A stretch of DNA of 64,000 bases from Alphaproteobacteria bacterium (GCA_030425395.1 JAUIAS010000002.1:62001-126000); one strand, 5' to 3'; shown: positions 27,236 to 37,100, counted from the first letter of the stretch. Notes: generated by a model from the letters alone, not told the origin. Numbers and translations are program-made.

Positions 27236-28029
27236 AGCGAAAAGAACACCCCCGTGAGCATGAAGTTCGCCGCCAGGATCAACACGGCCGCCGCCTCGAC
27301 CGATCCCTTCGTCGCGCGGCCAACGCCCTGCGCCCCACGCCCCGATCCCATGCCATAATAACAGCCCATCAAGGTGGCGATCCCGCCAAAGACACAGCCC
27401 TTGACCAAGGACGAAATCACGTCCAGCGGCTCAAGGAAATCGACGGTGTTGATCAAGTAGATCGCCGCGTTGAACCCAAGGTTCTGCACCGCCACCGCAT
27501 ACCCGCCGAAAATACCGATAATATCGCCCACCGCCACCAGAAGCGGCACGCAGATCAAACCGGCAAGCACCCGCGGGACCACAAGGTATTTGATCGGATG
27601 GGTGGACAGGGTGACAAGAGCGTCAATCTGTTCGGTCACTTTCATGGTGGCGATCTCGGCGGCGATCGACGATGTGACACGCGCCGCGATCATCAACCCA
27701 ACCAGAACCGGGCCAAGCTCGCGGACCATGCCGATGGCCACGATCTGGGGGACGACGGCCTCGGCATTGAACCGCGATCCGCCCGCATAGATCTGCAATG
27801 CCAGCGCACCTCCGGTGAAAATCGCCGTCAACCCGACAACCGGCAGAGACAGCCAGCCGACATTCAGCAGCGCATTGAAAATCTCGCGCCCGTAAACCGG
27901 TGGGCGCAACATGTGCGACAGGGTGTCAAGGAAAAAGAACCCGACCCGGCCAATGGCCGCGAGCCACCCCAACACCGTCCGCCCCAACGCGCCCAACATG
28001 GCCCGCAATGATCTCCAAAGCGTGCTCAT
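27232..28029 (-). CDS. mlaE: ABC transporter permease, MlaE type
   Basis: 265 residues, about five membrane helices. The family signature [29 protein letters not shown] (about 145-173 in part) and [15 protein letters not shown] are present; the glutamate in RELGP and the VTEQIDAL segment are conserved in MlaE. It forms the membrane channel with MlaF for lipid transfer between the membranes. The start overlaps the alr stop by four bases, so alr-mlaE-mlaF is one operon. The N-terminal ~45 residues are amphipathic and precede the first helix. Confidence 0.93.
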   Translation of the reverse strand: MSTLWRSLRAMLGALGRTVLGWLAAIGRVGFFFLDTLSHMLRPPVYGREIFNALLNVGWLSLPVVGLTAIFTGGALALQIYAGGSRFNAEAVVPQIVAIGMVRELGPVLVGLMIAARVTSSIAAEIATMKVTEQIDALVTLSTHPIKYLVVPRVLAGLICVPLLVAVGDIIGIFGGYAVAVQNLGFNAAIYLINTVDFLEPLDVISSLVKGCVFGGIATLMGCYYGMGSGRGAQGVGRATKGSVEAAAVLILAANFMLTGVFFSL

Positions 28030-29063
28030 CGCTTGTAAACGCGGTTGAACCGCCCGCCACCAAGATTGGTCAGCACCTCATAGCCGATGGTCCCCGCAGC
28101 CGCGGCCACCTCATCCACCCCCTGCTCGCGGCATAGAATGGACAGGGCGTCAGGCGCATCGTCGAGATCGGTAACGTCCACAGTGATCAGATCCATCGAG
28201 ATCCGCCCGACAACGGGACAGCGCAAATGCCCGGCCCAAAGATGCAGGTTCGGCCCCATGCCCCGGATCAGGCCGTCCGCATAACCAGCCGACACCGTCG
28301 CCAACCGCGTCGGACGCGTCGCGGTCCAGCTGTTGCCATATCCCACCGTTTCTCCCGGTAGGACGTCGCGTATCTGGATCACCGGCAGATCAAGGGTGAC
28401 AACAGGGTTGGCATCGGAAAACGGAAACCCGCCATATAGCCCGATGCCGGGCCTGCACAGATCGAAATGGTAGTCCCTGCCCAACAAGATGCCCCCCGTG
28501 GCCGACAACGACCGGGTGGTTTCGATCCCGTCGGTCATCTCGCGAAAGCTGCGCAACTGCTGGGCGTTCATCGCGTGGTCCGGTTCGTCCGAACACGCCA
28601 GATGCGACATGATCAACGCCGGACGCTGTTCAAGGGCAATATCGCGCAACGCGTCCCACTCGGCAGGCTCCATGCCCAATCGGTTCATGCCGCTATCCAG
28701 CTGAATGCCAAAACTGTGGCCCGGCAAAGCTTCCACATGGCGCAACATCTGGTCAATACTGTTGAGCATCGGCGTCAGGGCAAAATCCCGTATCAGCGCG
28801 GTATCACCCGCCATGTGACCGGAAAAGACATTGATCTGGGGCCAGGGGCCCAAGGCACACCGCAACGCAACCCCCTCTTCGGCAACGGCCACAAAAAACC
28901 GACGCGCCCCAGCGCGCGCCAGCGCGTCGGCGACTTGGACCGCCCCAAGCCCATAGCCATCGGCCTTCACGACAGCGGCCGTTTCGCAATTGTTCATTGC
29001 GTCAAGGCGTTTCCAGTTCGCCGCCAAGGCAGCCAGATCAATGGTCAGGGTCGCAGTGCTCAT
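28026..29063 (-). CDS. alr: Alanine racemase
   Basis: 345 residues from the ATG giving [17 protein letters not shown]. It is a PLP enzyme interconverting L- and D-alanine for peptidoglycan. The PLP lysine is Lys33 in [11 protein letters not shown]. The C-terminal catalytic Tyr lies in VSAGYADGL, and [10 protein letters not shown] is a family motif. The start is somewhat uncertain because no clear ribosome site precedes this ATG; an ATG 16 codons upstream (29111) also fits the frame. The stop overlaps mlaE by four bases. Confidence 0.93.
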   Translation of the reverse strand: MSTATLTIDLAALAANWKRLDAMNNCETAAVVKADGYGLGAVQVADALARAGARRFFVAVAEEGVALRCALGPWPQINVFSGHMAGDTALIRDFALTPMLNSIDQMLRHVEALPGHSFGIQLDSGMNRLGMEPAEWDALRDIALEQRPALIMSHLACSDEPDHAMNAQQLRSFREMTDGIETTRSLSATGGILLGRDYHFDLCRPGIGLYGGFPFSDANPVVTLDLPVIQIRDVLPGETVGYGNSWTATRPTRLATVSAGYADGLIRGMGPNLHLWAGHLRCPVVGRISMDLITVDVTDLDDAPDALSILCREQGVDEVAAAAGTIGYEVLTNLGGGRFNRVYKR

Positions 29064-29163
29064 GCCGCGTTCATGAGAGGGACGCACGCCAAGGTCAAGC
29101 CTGCCCTTCATCACACCGGCTTTTTCATGCCACCCGTGGCACGTCTGGTATGAGGGCACAAGA

Positions 29164-29229
29164 GGGGGGCGCTGCCCCCCACCGCGCTGCGCGCGGCTCC
29201 CCCCGGGATATTTCCGGCAAGAGAAAAAG
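29164..29229 (+). repeat. Extragenic repeat copy F with two hairpins
   Basis: Two perfect stems lie side by side: GGGGGGC / GCCCCCC at 29164-29180 with a 3-base loop, and CCGCGC / GCGCGG at 29182-29196 with a 3-base loop. They are followed by CCCCGGGATATTTCCGGCAA and GAGAAA, a variant of the extragenic repeat core. It reads on the plus strand, opposite to dnaB and alr. Confidence 0.6.
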
Positions 29230-29253
29230 CGCGGGCGTGCCGGGCTGAATGGC

Positions 29254-29286
29254 CTCTTTCTCGGGTCAAATACCCCCGCCGGAGGC
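29254..29286 (-). repeat. Extragenic repeat copy E
   Basis: On the minus strand GCCTCCGGCGGGGGTATTTG then ACCCGAGAAAGAG. It combines the GCCTCCGGCGGG head of copies B and C with the GAGAAAG tail of copies A and D. It lies 60 bases after the dnaB stop in the same orientation. Confidence 0.7.
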
Positions 29287-29345
29287 GGCACCGCGACGTG
29301 CGCAGCACGGCGCAAAAAAGCGTGCGCCGCAGGCGCTCCGCAAGG

Positions 29346-30836
29346 TCAGGAAATCTCGCTTCCCTGTTGCCAGGGTTTGACCAGATTGCCAAACCGCGTA
29401 AAGCGGCCCTCGAAGCTCAGTTCGACGGTGCCGATGGGGCCGTGGCGCTGTTTGCCGATCACCACCTCCGCCTTGCCATGCAGCTTTTCCATGCGCGCCT
29501 GCCACTCGGCCATTTTGTCAAGCTGATCGTCAGATGGCTTTTCCCGTTCGGCGTAATATTCTTCGCGGAACACGAACATCACCACATCGGCATCCTGTTC
29601 GATCGAACCCGATTCCCGCAGGTCGCTGAGTTGCGGGCGTTTGTCTTCGCGGTTTTCGACCTGTCGTGACAACTGGCTCAGCGCGATCACCGGAATGTCC
29701 AGTTCCTTCGCGATGGCTTTCAGGCCCTGCGTGATTTCCGACACTTCGTTCACCCGGCTGTCCTTGGCCGTCGCGGGGCGCACCAGCTGGAGATAATCCA
29801 CGATCAGCACATCCAGGCCATGGGTCCGTTTCAGTCTGCGCGCCCGTGCCGCCAGTTGCGAAATCGGCAGCGCGGGTGTGTCGTCGATATAGAGCGGGCA
29901 GCTTTCGAGCGATTTCGCGGCATCCACGAATCGGCGGAATTCGGTTTCCGTCATGTCACCGCGCCGGATCTGTTCCGAGGGCACTTCGGCGGCTTCCGAC
30001 AGGATTCGCGCGGCCAGCTGTTCTGCGCTCATTTCAAGGCTGTAAAAGCCAACGACCCCGCCTTCGATCGACCCTTCGCTTCCATCTGGCAGGCGGCCGC
30101 GCCGGTATGTCTTGGCGATGTTGAAGGCGATATTGGTGGCCAGCGACGTCTTGCCCATCGACGGGCGTCCGGCGAGAATCAGCAAGTCCGACCGATGCAG
30201 CCCGCCCAGCTTCTTGTCCATGTCGATCAGCCCGGTGGAAATCCCTGCCAGCCCGCCTTCGCGCTGGTAGGCGGCGTTGGCGACGTTCACCGCATCGGTG
30301 ACCGCCTTGAGAAAACTCTGAAAGCCGCTTTCGGTCTGGCCCTGTTCACTGAGCTTGTAGAGTTTTTGTTCGGCCTCGACGATCTGTTCGCGCGGCTCGG
30401 AGGCCACGTCGATGGTGGCCGCGCGGGTGCTTATGTCCTGACCCAGGCGCATCAGTTCGCGCCGGATTGCGAAATCATAGATCATCTGCGCATAATCGCG
30501 CACCGCAAACGCCGAGATCGCCGCACCTGCGAGGCGCACCAGATACGCCGGACCGCCCAATTCGCGCAGGCCCTCGTCTTCTTCGAGGAATGCCTTGAGC
30601 GTGACCGGTGAGGCCAGCGCGTTCTTGGCGATTCGCGCGGCGGCCACTTCATAGATGCGGGCGTGCACAGGGTCATAGAAATGCTGCGGGCCGATGATCG
30701 ACGCCACGCGGTCATAGACGTCATTATTGGTCAGGATTGCGCCAAGAAGCTGTTGTTCAGCCTCGATGGAGTGGGGCATCGTGTCGCCGGTTTCGGCCGC
30801 GTCTGCTGCTGATTTCAGCCGTGCAATCTCGTTCAT
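29346..30836 (-). CDS. dnaB: Replicative DNA helicase DnaB
   Basis: 496 residues. The N-terminal domain PHSIEAEQQLLGAILTNND (about 21-39) is typical. The RecA-like motor has Walker A AGRPSMGKTSLATNIA (about 222-237), Walker B VLIVDYLQLV (about 344-353), ALSQLSRQVENR and the arginine-finger region DLRESGSIEQDADVVMFVFREEYY. It is the hexameric helicase that unwinds DNA at replication forks. The ribosome site is AAGGGGGGC just before the ATG. A good promoter lies 60 bases upstream. alr follows after a repeat-rich gap of 282 bases. Confidence 0.97.
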   Translation of the reverse strand: MNEIARLKSAADAAETGDTMPHSIEAEQQLLGAILTNNDVYDRVASIIGPQHFYDPVHARIYEVAAARIAKNALASPVTLKAFLEEDEGLRELGGPAYLVRLAGAAISAFAVRDYAQMIYDFAIRRELMRLGQDISTRAATIDVASEPREQIVEAEQKLYKLSEQGQTESGFQSFLKAVTDAVNVANAAYQREGGLAGISTGLIDMDKKLGGLHRSDLLILAGRPSMGKTSLATNIAFNIAKTYRRGRLPDGSEGSIEGGVVGFYSLEMSAEQLAARILSEAAEVPSEQIRRGDMTETEFRRFVDAAKSLESCPLYIDDTPALPISQLAARARRLKRTHGLDVLIVDYLQLVRPATAKDSRVNEVSEITQGLKAIAKELDIPVIALSQLSRQVENREDKRPQLSDLRESGSIEQDADVVMFVFREEYYAEREKPSDDQLDKMAEWQARMEKLHGKAEVVIGKQRHGPIGTVELSFEGRFTRFGNLVKPWQQGSEIS

Positions 30837-30895
30837 CTGCCCCCCTTCGCCCGCGTTGTCGCGCCTGCGTAACCGTGCGTTTCGTTGGTCGCGGT

Positions 30896-30923
30896 ATTAT
30901 CGCGAAACGGTGATCTGATGCAA
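30896..30923 (-). promoter_or_regulatory. Candidate dnaB promoter
   Basis: On the minus strand TTGCAT (30918-30923), a 16-base spacer, then GATAAT (30896-30901). Both are close to sigma-70 consensus. The -10 box lies 60 bases before the dnaB start. Confidence 0.5.
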
Positions 30924-30935
30924 ATTGTATAAGCC

Positions 30936-30944
30936 TGTGGATAG
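30936..30944 (+). promoter_or_regulatory. Single DnaA-box-like 9-mer upstream of dnaB
   Basis: TGTGGATAG is the complement of CTATCCACA, one mismatch from TTATCCACA. It lies just upstream of the candidate dnaB -35 box, which would suit DnaA control of dnaB. A single box may also be chance. Confidence 0.3.
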
Positions 30945-30978
30945 CTTTGGTCGCGCGGGCCTGCCACAGGATAATGGG

Positions 30979-30996
30979 GGCGCGCTTCAGCGCGCC
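30979..30996 (-). terminator. Stem-loop between pyrE and dnaB
   Basis: GGCGCGCT / AGCGCGCC form a perfect 8-base stem with a 2-base loop. It lies 54 bases after the pyrE stop and before the dnaB promoter. No U-tract follows on the minus strand, so it may be a weak or Rho-assisted terminator. Confidence 0.45.
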
Positions 30997-31049
30997 ACCC
31001 TATCTTGTCCGTCACGGCGTTTGGGCCTGAGGCTTTGTCGGCCCCGGTC

Positions 31050-31736
31050 TCAGGAGGTTGCCGCGGCGCGCGCGTCTTGCCAGGCGCGCGGCGCGTTCAG
31101 AAAGGCTTCGACCTCGCGCAGGGTCTCGGCGTCAAACGCCCCGGAGGCGCGCGCCTCGGCCAGAACGTCCCACCATGTGCACAGGTGGTGCAGTTGAACC
31201 CCATGATCGCCCAGCGTTTTTTCGGTGTCCGGAAAGATGCCGTAATAGAAGATCACGGCCGTGTGCCCGCACGTGGCCCCGGTGTCGCGGATGGCGTCCA
31301 CGAAGGACAGCTTGGATCCGCCATCGGTGGTCAGATCTTCGACCAGAAGAACCCGTTCGCCTTCGCTCATGGCACCTTCGATGCGCGCGTTGCGTCCGTA
31401 TCCCTTGGGTTTCTTGCGCACATAGGTCATCGGCAGCCCCATGCGTTCCGCCACCAGCGCGGCAAATGGGATGCCTGCGGTTTCGCCGCCCGCGATGTTG
31501 TCGAACGCCTCAAAACCTGCGTTGCGCATGACCGTAACGGTCAGGAAATCCATCAACGTGGCGCGGATGCGCGGGTACGAGATAAGCTTGCGGCAGTCGA
31601 TATAGGTGGGCGACGGCAGCCCCGAGGCAAGGGTGAACGGATCGGCTGCGTTGAGGTGAACAGCCTTGATTTCTAGGAGCATCCGCGCGGTCAGCCGCGC
31701 CATTTCTTCGGGCGAAGGGTAGGAACTGGGGATCAT
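31050..31736 (-). CDS. pyrE: Orotate phosphoribosyltransferase
   Basis: 228 residues. It converts orotate and PRPP to orotidine 5'-phosphate in pyrimidine synthesis. The PRPP loop is [22 protein letters not shown] (about 109-130), with the [12 protein letters not shown] segment (about 90-101) supplying catalytic lysines. [15 protein letters not shown] is also typical. pyrC lies 39 bases upstream on the same strand, so the two pyrimidine genes are probably one transcript. Confidence 0.95.
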   Translation of the reverse strand: MIPSSYPSPEEMARLTARMLLEIKAVHLNAADPFTLASGLPSPTYIDCRKLISYPRIRATLMDFLTVTVMRNAGFEAFDNIAGGETAGIPFAALVAERMGLPMTYVRKKPKGYGRNARIEGAMSEGERVLLVEDLTTDGGSKLSFVDAIRDTGATCGHTAVIFYYGIFPDTEKTLGDHGVQLHHLCTWWDVLAEARASGAFDAETLREVEAFLNAPRAWQDARAAATS

Positions 31737-31775
31737 GTCTGGGGCTTTCTCAAAGGGGCGGTGGGCCGGGCGCGG

Positions 31776-32813
31776 TCAGTCGACGCGCCACAGCAAATCC
31801 ATCTGCGGGTCGAACACGGTGACCGGTCCGTCGTCCGTGTCGATCTTGGCGGGGTAGTGCACCGGTTCGCCGCGCGTCAGGGTGATGGTATCGGTATTCG
31901 CAGGCAGCCCGTAAAACGCCGGACCGTTGAGCGAACAGAACGCCTCGAGCCGGTTCAGCGCGTCTTCCTGTTCAAAGACCTGCGCCAGCACGGACATGGT
32001 GTTCGTTGCGGTGAAACATCCCGCACAGCCGCAGGCCATTTCCTTGTTTGGATCGGTGTGCGGCGCGCTGTCGGTGCCCAGGAAAAAGCACGCCTCGCCG
32101 GATGTCGCGGCAGCGCGCAGGGCGAGACGGTGTTCCTCGCGCTTGGCGACGGGAAGGCAGTAGTAGTGCGGCTTGATTCCGCCCACAAGGATATGGTTGC
32201 GGTTGATGACAAGGTGATGCGTGGTGATCGTCGCGCCAAGATCCGCGCCGCCACTGCGGGCGTATTCGGCACCCTGACGGGTGGTGATATGCTCCATGAC
32301 CACACGCAGGCCCGGCACGGATTTGCGCATCGGGTCAAGAACGGTGTCGATGAACACGGCTTCGCGATCAAAGATATCTACATCTGCGGTCGTCACCTCG
32401 CCGTGCACACACAGCGGCAGGCCGATTTCGGCCATGCGTTCCAGCACCGGGCGCACGCTGTCGATATTGCGCACGCCGCTGGCCGAGTTCGTGGTGGCCC
32501 CGGCGGGGTATAGCTTGACGGCCTTGATCAGTCCGCTGGCATGGGCGGCGGCCATGTCGTCGGGGTCTGTGTCCTCGGTCAGATAAAGGGTCATCAGCGG
32601 CTCAAAGGACATGCCGTCGGGCAAAGCGGCCAGTATGCGGTCGCGATAAGCCGCGGCATCCGATCCGCGCACCACGGGCGGCACCAGATTTGGCATGATG
32701 ATCGCGCGGCCAAAATGGCGCGCGGTTTCGGGAAGAACGGCGCGCAGCATGGCGCCATCGCGCAGATGCAGGTGCCAGTCGTCGGGGCGTCGGAGCGTGA
32801 GGCTGTATGTCAT
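31776..32813 (-). CDS. pyrC: Dihydroorotase, class II (PyrC)
   Basis: 345 residues, close to E. coli PyrC (about 347). It closes carbamoyl-aspartate to dihydroorotate. Metal ligands are visible in [10 protein letters not shown] (about 11-20); the carboxylated lysine lies in [15 protein letters not shown]; histidines in [14 protein letters not shown] and [14 protein letters not shown]; and the final Asp in LGTDSAPH. This is a zinc amidohydrolase. It precedes pyrE by 39 bases. The unknown gene at 32860 lies 46 bases upstream on the same strand. Confidence 0.96.
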   Translation of the reverse strand: MTYSLTLRRPDDWHLHLRDGAMLRAVLPETARHFGRAIIMPNLVPPVVRGSDAAAYRDRILAALPDGMSFEPLMTLYLTEDTDPDDMAAAHASGLIKAVKLYPAGATTNSASGVRNIDSVRPVLERMAEIGLPLCVHGEVTTADVDIFDREAVFIDTVLDPMRKSVPGLRVVMEHITTRQGAEYARSGGADLGATITTHHLVINRNHILVGGIKPHYYCLPVAKREEHRLALRAAATSGEACFFLGTDSAPHTDPNKEMACGCAGCFTATNTMSVLAQVFEQEDALNRLEAFCSLNGPAFYGLPANTDTITLTRGEPVHYPAKIDTDDGPVTVFDPQMDLLWRVD

Positions 32814-32859
32814 GCGCGCGCCCTAGCACAGGCCCGCGTGCCAATCCAGACGGAACGGA

Positions 32860-33819
32860 TCAGCGCCGTGGGGCGGGAATGGTGAATTCACCCTCGGCTG
32901 CGCGGGCTTCCAGCAGATCCAGTTTGCGGCGGAACTTGGGGGCGGACCGCATTTCGGTCACTGCCCGGCACAGCACGGCGTTCAGAACGGGCCGTTCTTC
33001 GCGGTCCAGCCGATTCATGATGTTGCGCAGATAGGGCACATAATCGCGCCGGGCGCGATACATGCGGGCAAAGCTGTCGGTATCGAGGTGCCCCAGTCCC
33101 GCCGTGGCGAGCAGGCGATACAGGATCTTCATCTCGATCAGCGCGGTTTGAAGCGCCCCGCCCATGTTATTCATTCGCAGGCGGGTTACGTTCTTGCGGT
33201 AGAACAGCGCCGAATGCATCGCGTCCAGTTGTTCCGAGGGATCATAGAGCACAAAGGCGTGATCCGCCGCGTCCAGCATATCGGGCGCATAGCCATAGCG
33301 ATCGGTAAAGGATGTGCGGCGCATTTCGACAAAGCGGTCGTCCCATTCGGTCACGCGCGGATCAAGCGTGGCCTGCGGTTGGATCGCGACCACGGTCGCC
33401 CCGGGAGAAGCCACGGAATACGCGGCGGCGGCATAGCCGCACGGCCCTGCGCCGTAAAAGATCACCCTTTCGAAATCCTCGAAGAAGCCGTCGTCAATCA
33501 ACTGATCGAAGAACGCATAGATGGTGGGATCGCGAAACCATGTGTCACCGTCGGACATGATGCACAGATGTGACCACCCCAGCGCCTTGACCATGTCCCA
33601 CCCCAAGGGGTGCGCGGTGGGCGACAGCGTGCGGATCCCCTCCATGCTTTCAAAAGTGACGATCAGGGTGGATTGTTCGTCAATGAACGTGGCGCAATGG
33701 CGTTTCCCCAAGGGCTGAAACATGCCCGCCTCTTCGGCGATTCGGGCAATCTCGGATTTCCACTCGGCCTTGGACAAACCCGCGAGGGATTGCTCAATGG
33801 AATTGGGCACATCGTGCAT
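32860..33819 (-). CDS. Hypothetical protein (alpha/beta-fold, Roseobacter-type)
   Basis: 319 residues, function not known. Relatives in Rhodobacteraceae are often labelled phosphoadenosine phosphosulfate reductase, but none of the PAPS reductase motifs are seen. The segment VIFYGAGPCGYAAAAYSVASPGATVVAIQPQ (about 119-149 in part) has an alpha/beta turn with GAGPCGYAA, like a hydrolase nucleophile elbow with Cys in place of Ser. No signal peptide or membrane helix. The C-terminal half is helical with many Arg. It is on the same strand as pyrC, 46 bases upstream. Confidence 0.75.
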   Translation of the reverse strand: MHDVPNSIEQSLAGLSKAEWKSEIARIAEEAGMFQPLGKRHCATFIDEQSTLIVTFESMEGIRTLSPTAHPLGWDMVKALGWSHLCIMSDGDTWFRDPTIYAFFDQLIDDGFFEDFERVIFYGAGPCGYAAAAYSVASPGATVVAIQPQATLDPRVTEWDDRFVEMRRTSFTDRYGYAPDMLDAADHAFVLYDPSEQLDAMHSALFYRKNVTRLRMNNMGGALQTALIEMKILYRLLATAGLGHLDTDSFARMYRARRDYVPYLRNIMNRLDREERPVLNAVLCRAVTEMRSAPKFRRKLDLLEARAAEGEFTIPAPRR

Positions 33820-34110
33820 TTGCTCGTCCTCATTCTCCAGCCACTTTGCGGACTGGTTTGGAAACAGGATCTAGGCGCAGAATGGGGCAAAATTTGGAAA
33901 GGGTTGCGGCGGTTTGGGGTCGGACGGCCAGCGCGGGCAATGAAACGGGGCCCCAGTGACCCAGTTCACAGACAACGAATCATCCCGCAAGTAGAGTGTT
34001 AACAGTCGGTAAATCCTGAGCGGATCGGGGACCAAGACAGCACCGGCAGTAATAATTGCCAGATTCCGCTTGGGACCAGAACAGATCCGACACTTTGGGA
34101 GGATTTGAAC
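33820..34110. other. Intergenic region without recognised gene
   Basis: 291 bases between two divergent genes. It is lower in GC than its surroundings towards the right side. No convincing promoter, repeat or RNA was identified; GGGAGGA at 34097-34103 is the ribosome site for the next gene. Confidence 0.6.
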
Positions 34111-35121
34111 ATGCCACAGAAAGTCGACCTGACACCCGAACAGGAGGCGATGGTAAAGGATTTGCTGGCGCGGGCTGAGAAAAAGACGCAAAAGCACATG
34201 AATGAACTGGCCGACCGGTTTCACAAGCGGTTTCGCAGCATCACCATCATCCATAGCGATTGCCAGAAAAACCGCGCCGAGCATCCCAATCTCTGGCCCA
34301 TCATGGAAACGATGGGCGGCGCATCAATGCCAAAAGAAGCGCTTTATACCCGCAGCCACAAGGCGATGGCCAAATTGCGGTCCGAGATCAGAGGCCGCAA
34401 ATGGCTGACCTTGCAGAAAACCATTTTTGCGGCGGAAAAGGCGATCAATGCCTATGACGTCGCGGTCACCGATTACGTGAACAGGGTGGTGAAGGGATCG
34501 AACCGAAGCGTGTCGGCGCTCAAGTTCACCAAGACTGCCGGTATGGTCGCGCTGGGCGTTCTTTGCGTGACCTTTGCAGCGCCTGCGGCCACCGGGGCAT
34601 TGGCCAAGGCGGGTTTGATCAGTGAGTTGGCGCAGGGTGCCGTTTCCACGGCGGTGATCCATGGAACGCTTGGGGCCTTCCTTGCCACTCAGGTCAAGGG
34701 TCTGGCATCCGCGACTGGCAAGATCGCCGTGGGCGACGCCAAGAAGATCTCGCCCAGCAAGCATCTCATCGACACCGCTTATCAAACGGTGATGGGCATG
34801 GTCGGTGGTGGTTCGGCCAGCAAGCTGAACCCCAAACTCGCCAGTTTCTTTGGCAAGAACCCCGGCGCGCTGGGAACCCAGGTCCGCACCCGCCTGACCT
34901 TTGGCACGGTCAAGGCTGCGCTGGAGAATATCGGGGGGACCATCACCAAACGCGCCCCCGCAGTGGCCAAGGCCACCGCGAAAAACATGACGGGGCGCGA
35001 AACCCCGGCCGAGTTCGAGGCGTTGCTGATCATGCAGCTTGCGCAGGATCCGGTGGTGCGCAAGGACCTTGCGGAACAGCTGATGAAGCAGCGCGAAATG
35101 GGACCGTTCCCCAAGAAATGA
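34111..35121 (+). CDS. Unknown protein with central hydrophobic hairpin
   Basis: 336 residues from the ATG at 34111, which has a strong GGGAGGA seven bases before it; a TTG two codons earlier is less likely. Family not recognised. The first 140 residues are charged and helical (coiled-coil-like, Lys/Glu-rich). Two hydrophobic stretches follow at about 143-167 and 174-200, then a Gly/Lys/Ala-rich basic half ending in GPFPKK. There is no signal peptide. The pattern could suit a membrane-inserting effector or a structural protein, but nothing proves this. It converges with the next unknown gene with 28 bases between stops; both have lower GC than neighbours. Confidence 0.75.
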   Translation: MPQKVDLTPEQEAMVKDLLARAEKKTQKHMNELADRFHKRFRSITIIHSDCQKNRAEHPNLWPIMETMGGASMPKEALYTRSHKAMAKLRSEIRGRKWLTLQKTIFAAEKAINAYDVAVTDYVNRVVKGSNRSVSALKFTKTAGMVALGVLCVTFAAPAATGALAKAGLISELAQGAVSTAVIHGTLGAFLATQVKGLASATGKIAVGDAKKISPSKHLIDTAYQTVMGMVGGGSASKLNPKLASFFGKNPGALGTQVRTRLTFGTVKAALENIGGTITKRAPAVAKATAKNMTGRETPAEFEALLIMQLAQDPVVRKDLAEQLMKQREMGPFPKK

Positions 35122-35149
35122 GGGGCGCGGTCATCCGCATCTTGAGGTG

Positions 35150-35884
35150 CTATTTCTTGGGTGTTTTGGCGCGCCGGTTCTTCGCAAGGTCGGCCGTCTT
35201 TTTCTTTCTCAGTTCCAGCGCCCAGCCAATCCAAAGACCATTGGTATTCGCCATCTCGTTTCCTTCGGCATAGGCCTTGGCGTTCTTTTCCTTGATCTTT
35301 TTGAAGAGCGAAGCCAGCGTCTGATACTGCCCGGCCAGATGAAGCGCATCCTGCGACAGGCCAAAGAATTCGGAATTCTGGCCGGTGCCAAAGGGGCTGG
35401 GTATTTTTGTGCAGGCCATGAACGCCTTGTTCAGAATACGGGCATAGGCTTCGAGGTTTTCGGCGGCCTCGATCCGGGGACCGAATTTCTTTTTCGCGTC
35501 CTCCATCACGGTAATCACAGGGATAATGGCGTTGTGATATTTTCGCAGCGACACCAAATAGTCATCGAATGCTGCCTGAGCCTGCTTGCTGTCATGGCCA
35601 TGCTTGTCGGAAAGCTTGAGCATTTTTTCAAACGCGCGATCGGTAATGCGAGCGGGCCAGACGATCTTGGTTGCTAGAACCGCTTCGGCCTTTGTGATGT
35701 CGGCGGCGACGTTCTTCTTGATCTTGTTCATGACGGGATCGCCAAAGAAATTCACGTCATCCCAAGTCAGCTTTTTCTTCTTGCTGATCTTCTTGCTGTA
35801 ATCGGACAGCTTTTTGACCGTCCCGACATCGCCATATGCACTCTTTACCTTGAAAAAGGTGTTGATCTTTTTCGCCCAATCCAT
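35150..35884 (-). CDS. Unknown lysine-rich soluble protein
   Basis: 244 residues from the ATG with GGGGGGAA upstream; 14 more codons are open but lack this site. Family not recognised. It is predicted all-helical and Lys-rich, with KKISKKKKLTWDD near residue 31 and a basic tail RKKKTADLAKNRRAKTPKK. There is no signal peptide or membrane helix. Base composition is visibly less GC-rich than the flanking genes, a sign of recent acquisition. It converges with the gene at 34111. The two may be a functional pair, but convergent orientation gives no operon support. Confidence 0.75.
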   Translation of the reverse strand: MDWAKKINTFFKVKSAYGDVGTVKKLSDYSKKISKKKKLTWDDVNFFGDPVMNKIKKNVAADITKAEAVLATKIVWPARITDRAFEKMLKLSDKHGHDSKQAQAAFDDYLVSLRKYHNAIIPVITVMEDAKKKFGPRIEAAENLEAYARILNKAFMACTKIPSPFGTGQNSEFFGLSQDALHLAGQYQTLASLFKKIKEKNAKAYAEGNEMANTNGLWIGWALELRKKKTADLAKNRRAKTPKK

Positions 35885-36011
35885 CGCAGATTCCCCCCAT
35901 CGGCTGACGCGTTGTGCGCGCCCCAAGGTTTACCTAGCGTCAATTTGGAAGATCGTCTGTGAACCGGATCACAGCCTGCTTGCGCGGCAGGGTGGGGAAC
36001 AGGATCGTGGA

Positions 36012-37070
36012 TCAGCTTTCATCGTCTGTCGCGCGTGCGCGGCCCTGCATCCCGTAGCGCCATAGCACCTTGGCTGCGTCGCGGCTCACCGGGCGCGAGG
36101 GCGGCGTCATCAGCAACCGGCCGAACAGTGCGCGGTAGGGTTCTTCCAGCATCAGTTCGGCAAAACGGTCGTGCCGCCATGCAACAGCCCGAGCATGCAG
36201 CGCGGCCAATTCCGGGTCCGCGTGCAACTCTTGCAATATCGGCGCGCTGAGCGGTTTCAGCCCGTGAATACTGGTGTCCTCATGGGTGTTGAAATTCCGC
36301 TCTACCCAGTAATCCACATCGAGCATGTGATCGGAGTGCACCGCACGCCCCCGCGCGGCCTTGAGCACATAGCTCTCCATCGCGCCAAGCGGGTAGTGGT
36401 TCAGTTGCGCCAGCCCATGGTTGGACTTGCCATAGTTCGAGAAAATCCGCCGTGTGCGGAATTGCGCGTCAAGTTCGCGGCCCTCGCCGTCGAACCAGCG
36501 CGCCGCGTCCACGCGGGATTTGTCGGGCGCGCGGGGGCGGTGCACGCCGGGTTTGGCATAGGTGCCGTCGTTGCGATAGAGCGTCTTGAACATCGCCGAC
36601 CGCCACGGCCATGGCATGTCCAGCGGTGCCGCCTGCGTAAAGGTTTCGGTAACCGGCGCGTCGGTAAACTGCACCACTTCGCCATTTCCAAAGAGCCGCC
36701 ACGTCAGGGTGATCGCCGTTGCCTCGGGCAGCGCGGCAATCAAGTCGGGCAGGGTGCGCGCGCCCACATGCACGTTGACAAATTCATCCACGTCCAGCGG
36801 CAGGATCCAGTCGGCAGCCTTGGTCAGCGGATGCTTGGCCGCCATGTTCAGCGCGGTGAACTGAATGCCGCGATGGTCGTGCGGGCCATCGTTGCGTTGG
36901 TGCTGGACCAGCCCCATCGCCTCCAGCCGGTCAAGCATCAGGTCGGTGCCATCTTCGCACGCGTTCGAGTATATCAGGAAATCGCTTACCCCGCAGGCCC
37001 TGTGATGGGCCAGCCATTCCAGAAGGAATGCGGCCTCGTTTCGAACCGTAAGAATGGCAAGTATTTTCAA
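36012..37070 (-). CDS. Glycosyltransferase family 2 protein, DVDEF type (third of three)
   Basis: 352 residues, TTG start; homologues begin with the same MKILAILTVRNEAAFLLEW segment, which supports it. The GT-A fold nucleotide site includes TVRNE (8-12), YSNACEDGTD (34-43) and DVDEF at 93-97. FGNGEV, YGKSNHGLAQLNHY and RGRAVHSDH are shared with the two neighbouring proteins. There is no membrane helix. It lies 30 bases after the large fusion protein and probably ends the operon. Sugar donor and acceptor are unknown. Confidence 0.86.
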   Translation of the reverse strand: MKILAILTVRNEAAFLLEWLAHHRACGVSDFLIYSNACEDGTDLMLDRLEAMGLVQHQRNDGPHDHRGIQFTALNMAAKHPLTKAADWILPLDVDEFVNVHVGARTLPDLIAALPEATAITLTWRLFGNGEVVQFTDAPVTETFTQAAPLDMPWPWRSAMFKTLYRNDGTYAKPGVHRPRAPDKSRVDAARWFDGEGRELDAQFRTRRIFSNYGKSNHGLAQLNHYPLGAMESYVLKAARGRAVHSDHMLDVDYWVERNFNTHEDTSIHGLKPLSAPILQELHADPELAALHARAVAWRHDRFAELMLEEPYRALFGRLLMTPPSRPVSRDAAKVLWRYGMQGRARATDDES

Positions 37071-37100
37071 TTGACTACGCCTGAAACCTTAACCAAAACA

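Noticed and set aside
29164-29286. A CRISPR-like repeat pair
   Set aside because: The two elements are in opposite orientations, unequal, and without spacer-repeat periodicity. They match the extragenic repeat family.
30936-30944. DnaA box near dnaB as sign of a replication origin
   Set aside because: Only one imperfect box is present, with no cluster, AT-rich unwinding region or dnaA gene. It is listed only as a weak regulatory site.
32860-33819. PAPS reductase
   Set aside because: The label is common for relatives, but no PAPS reductase motifs are visible.
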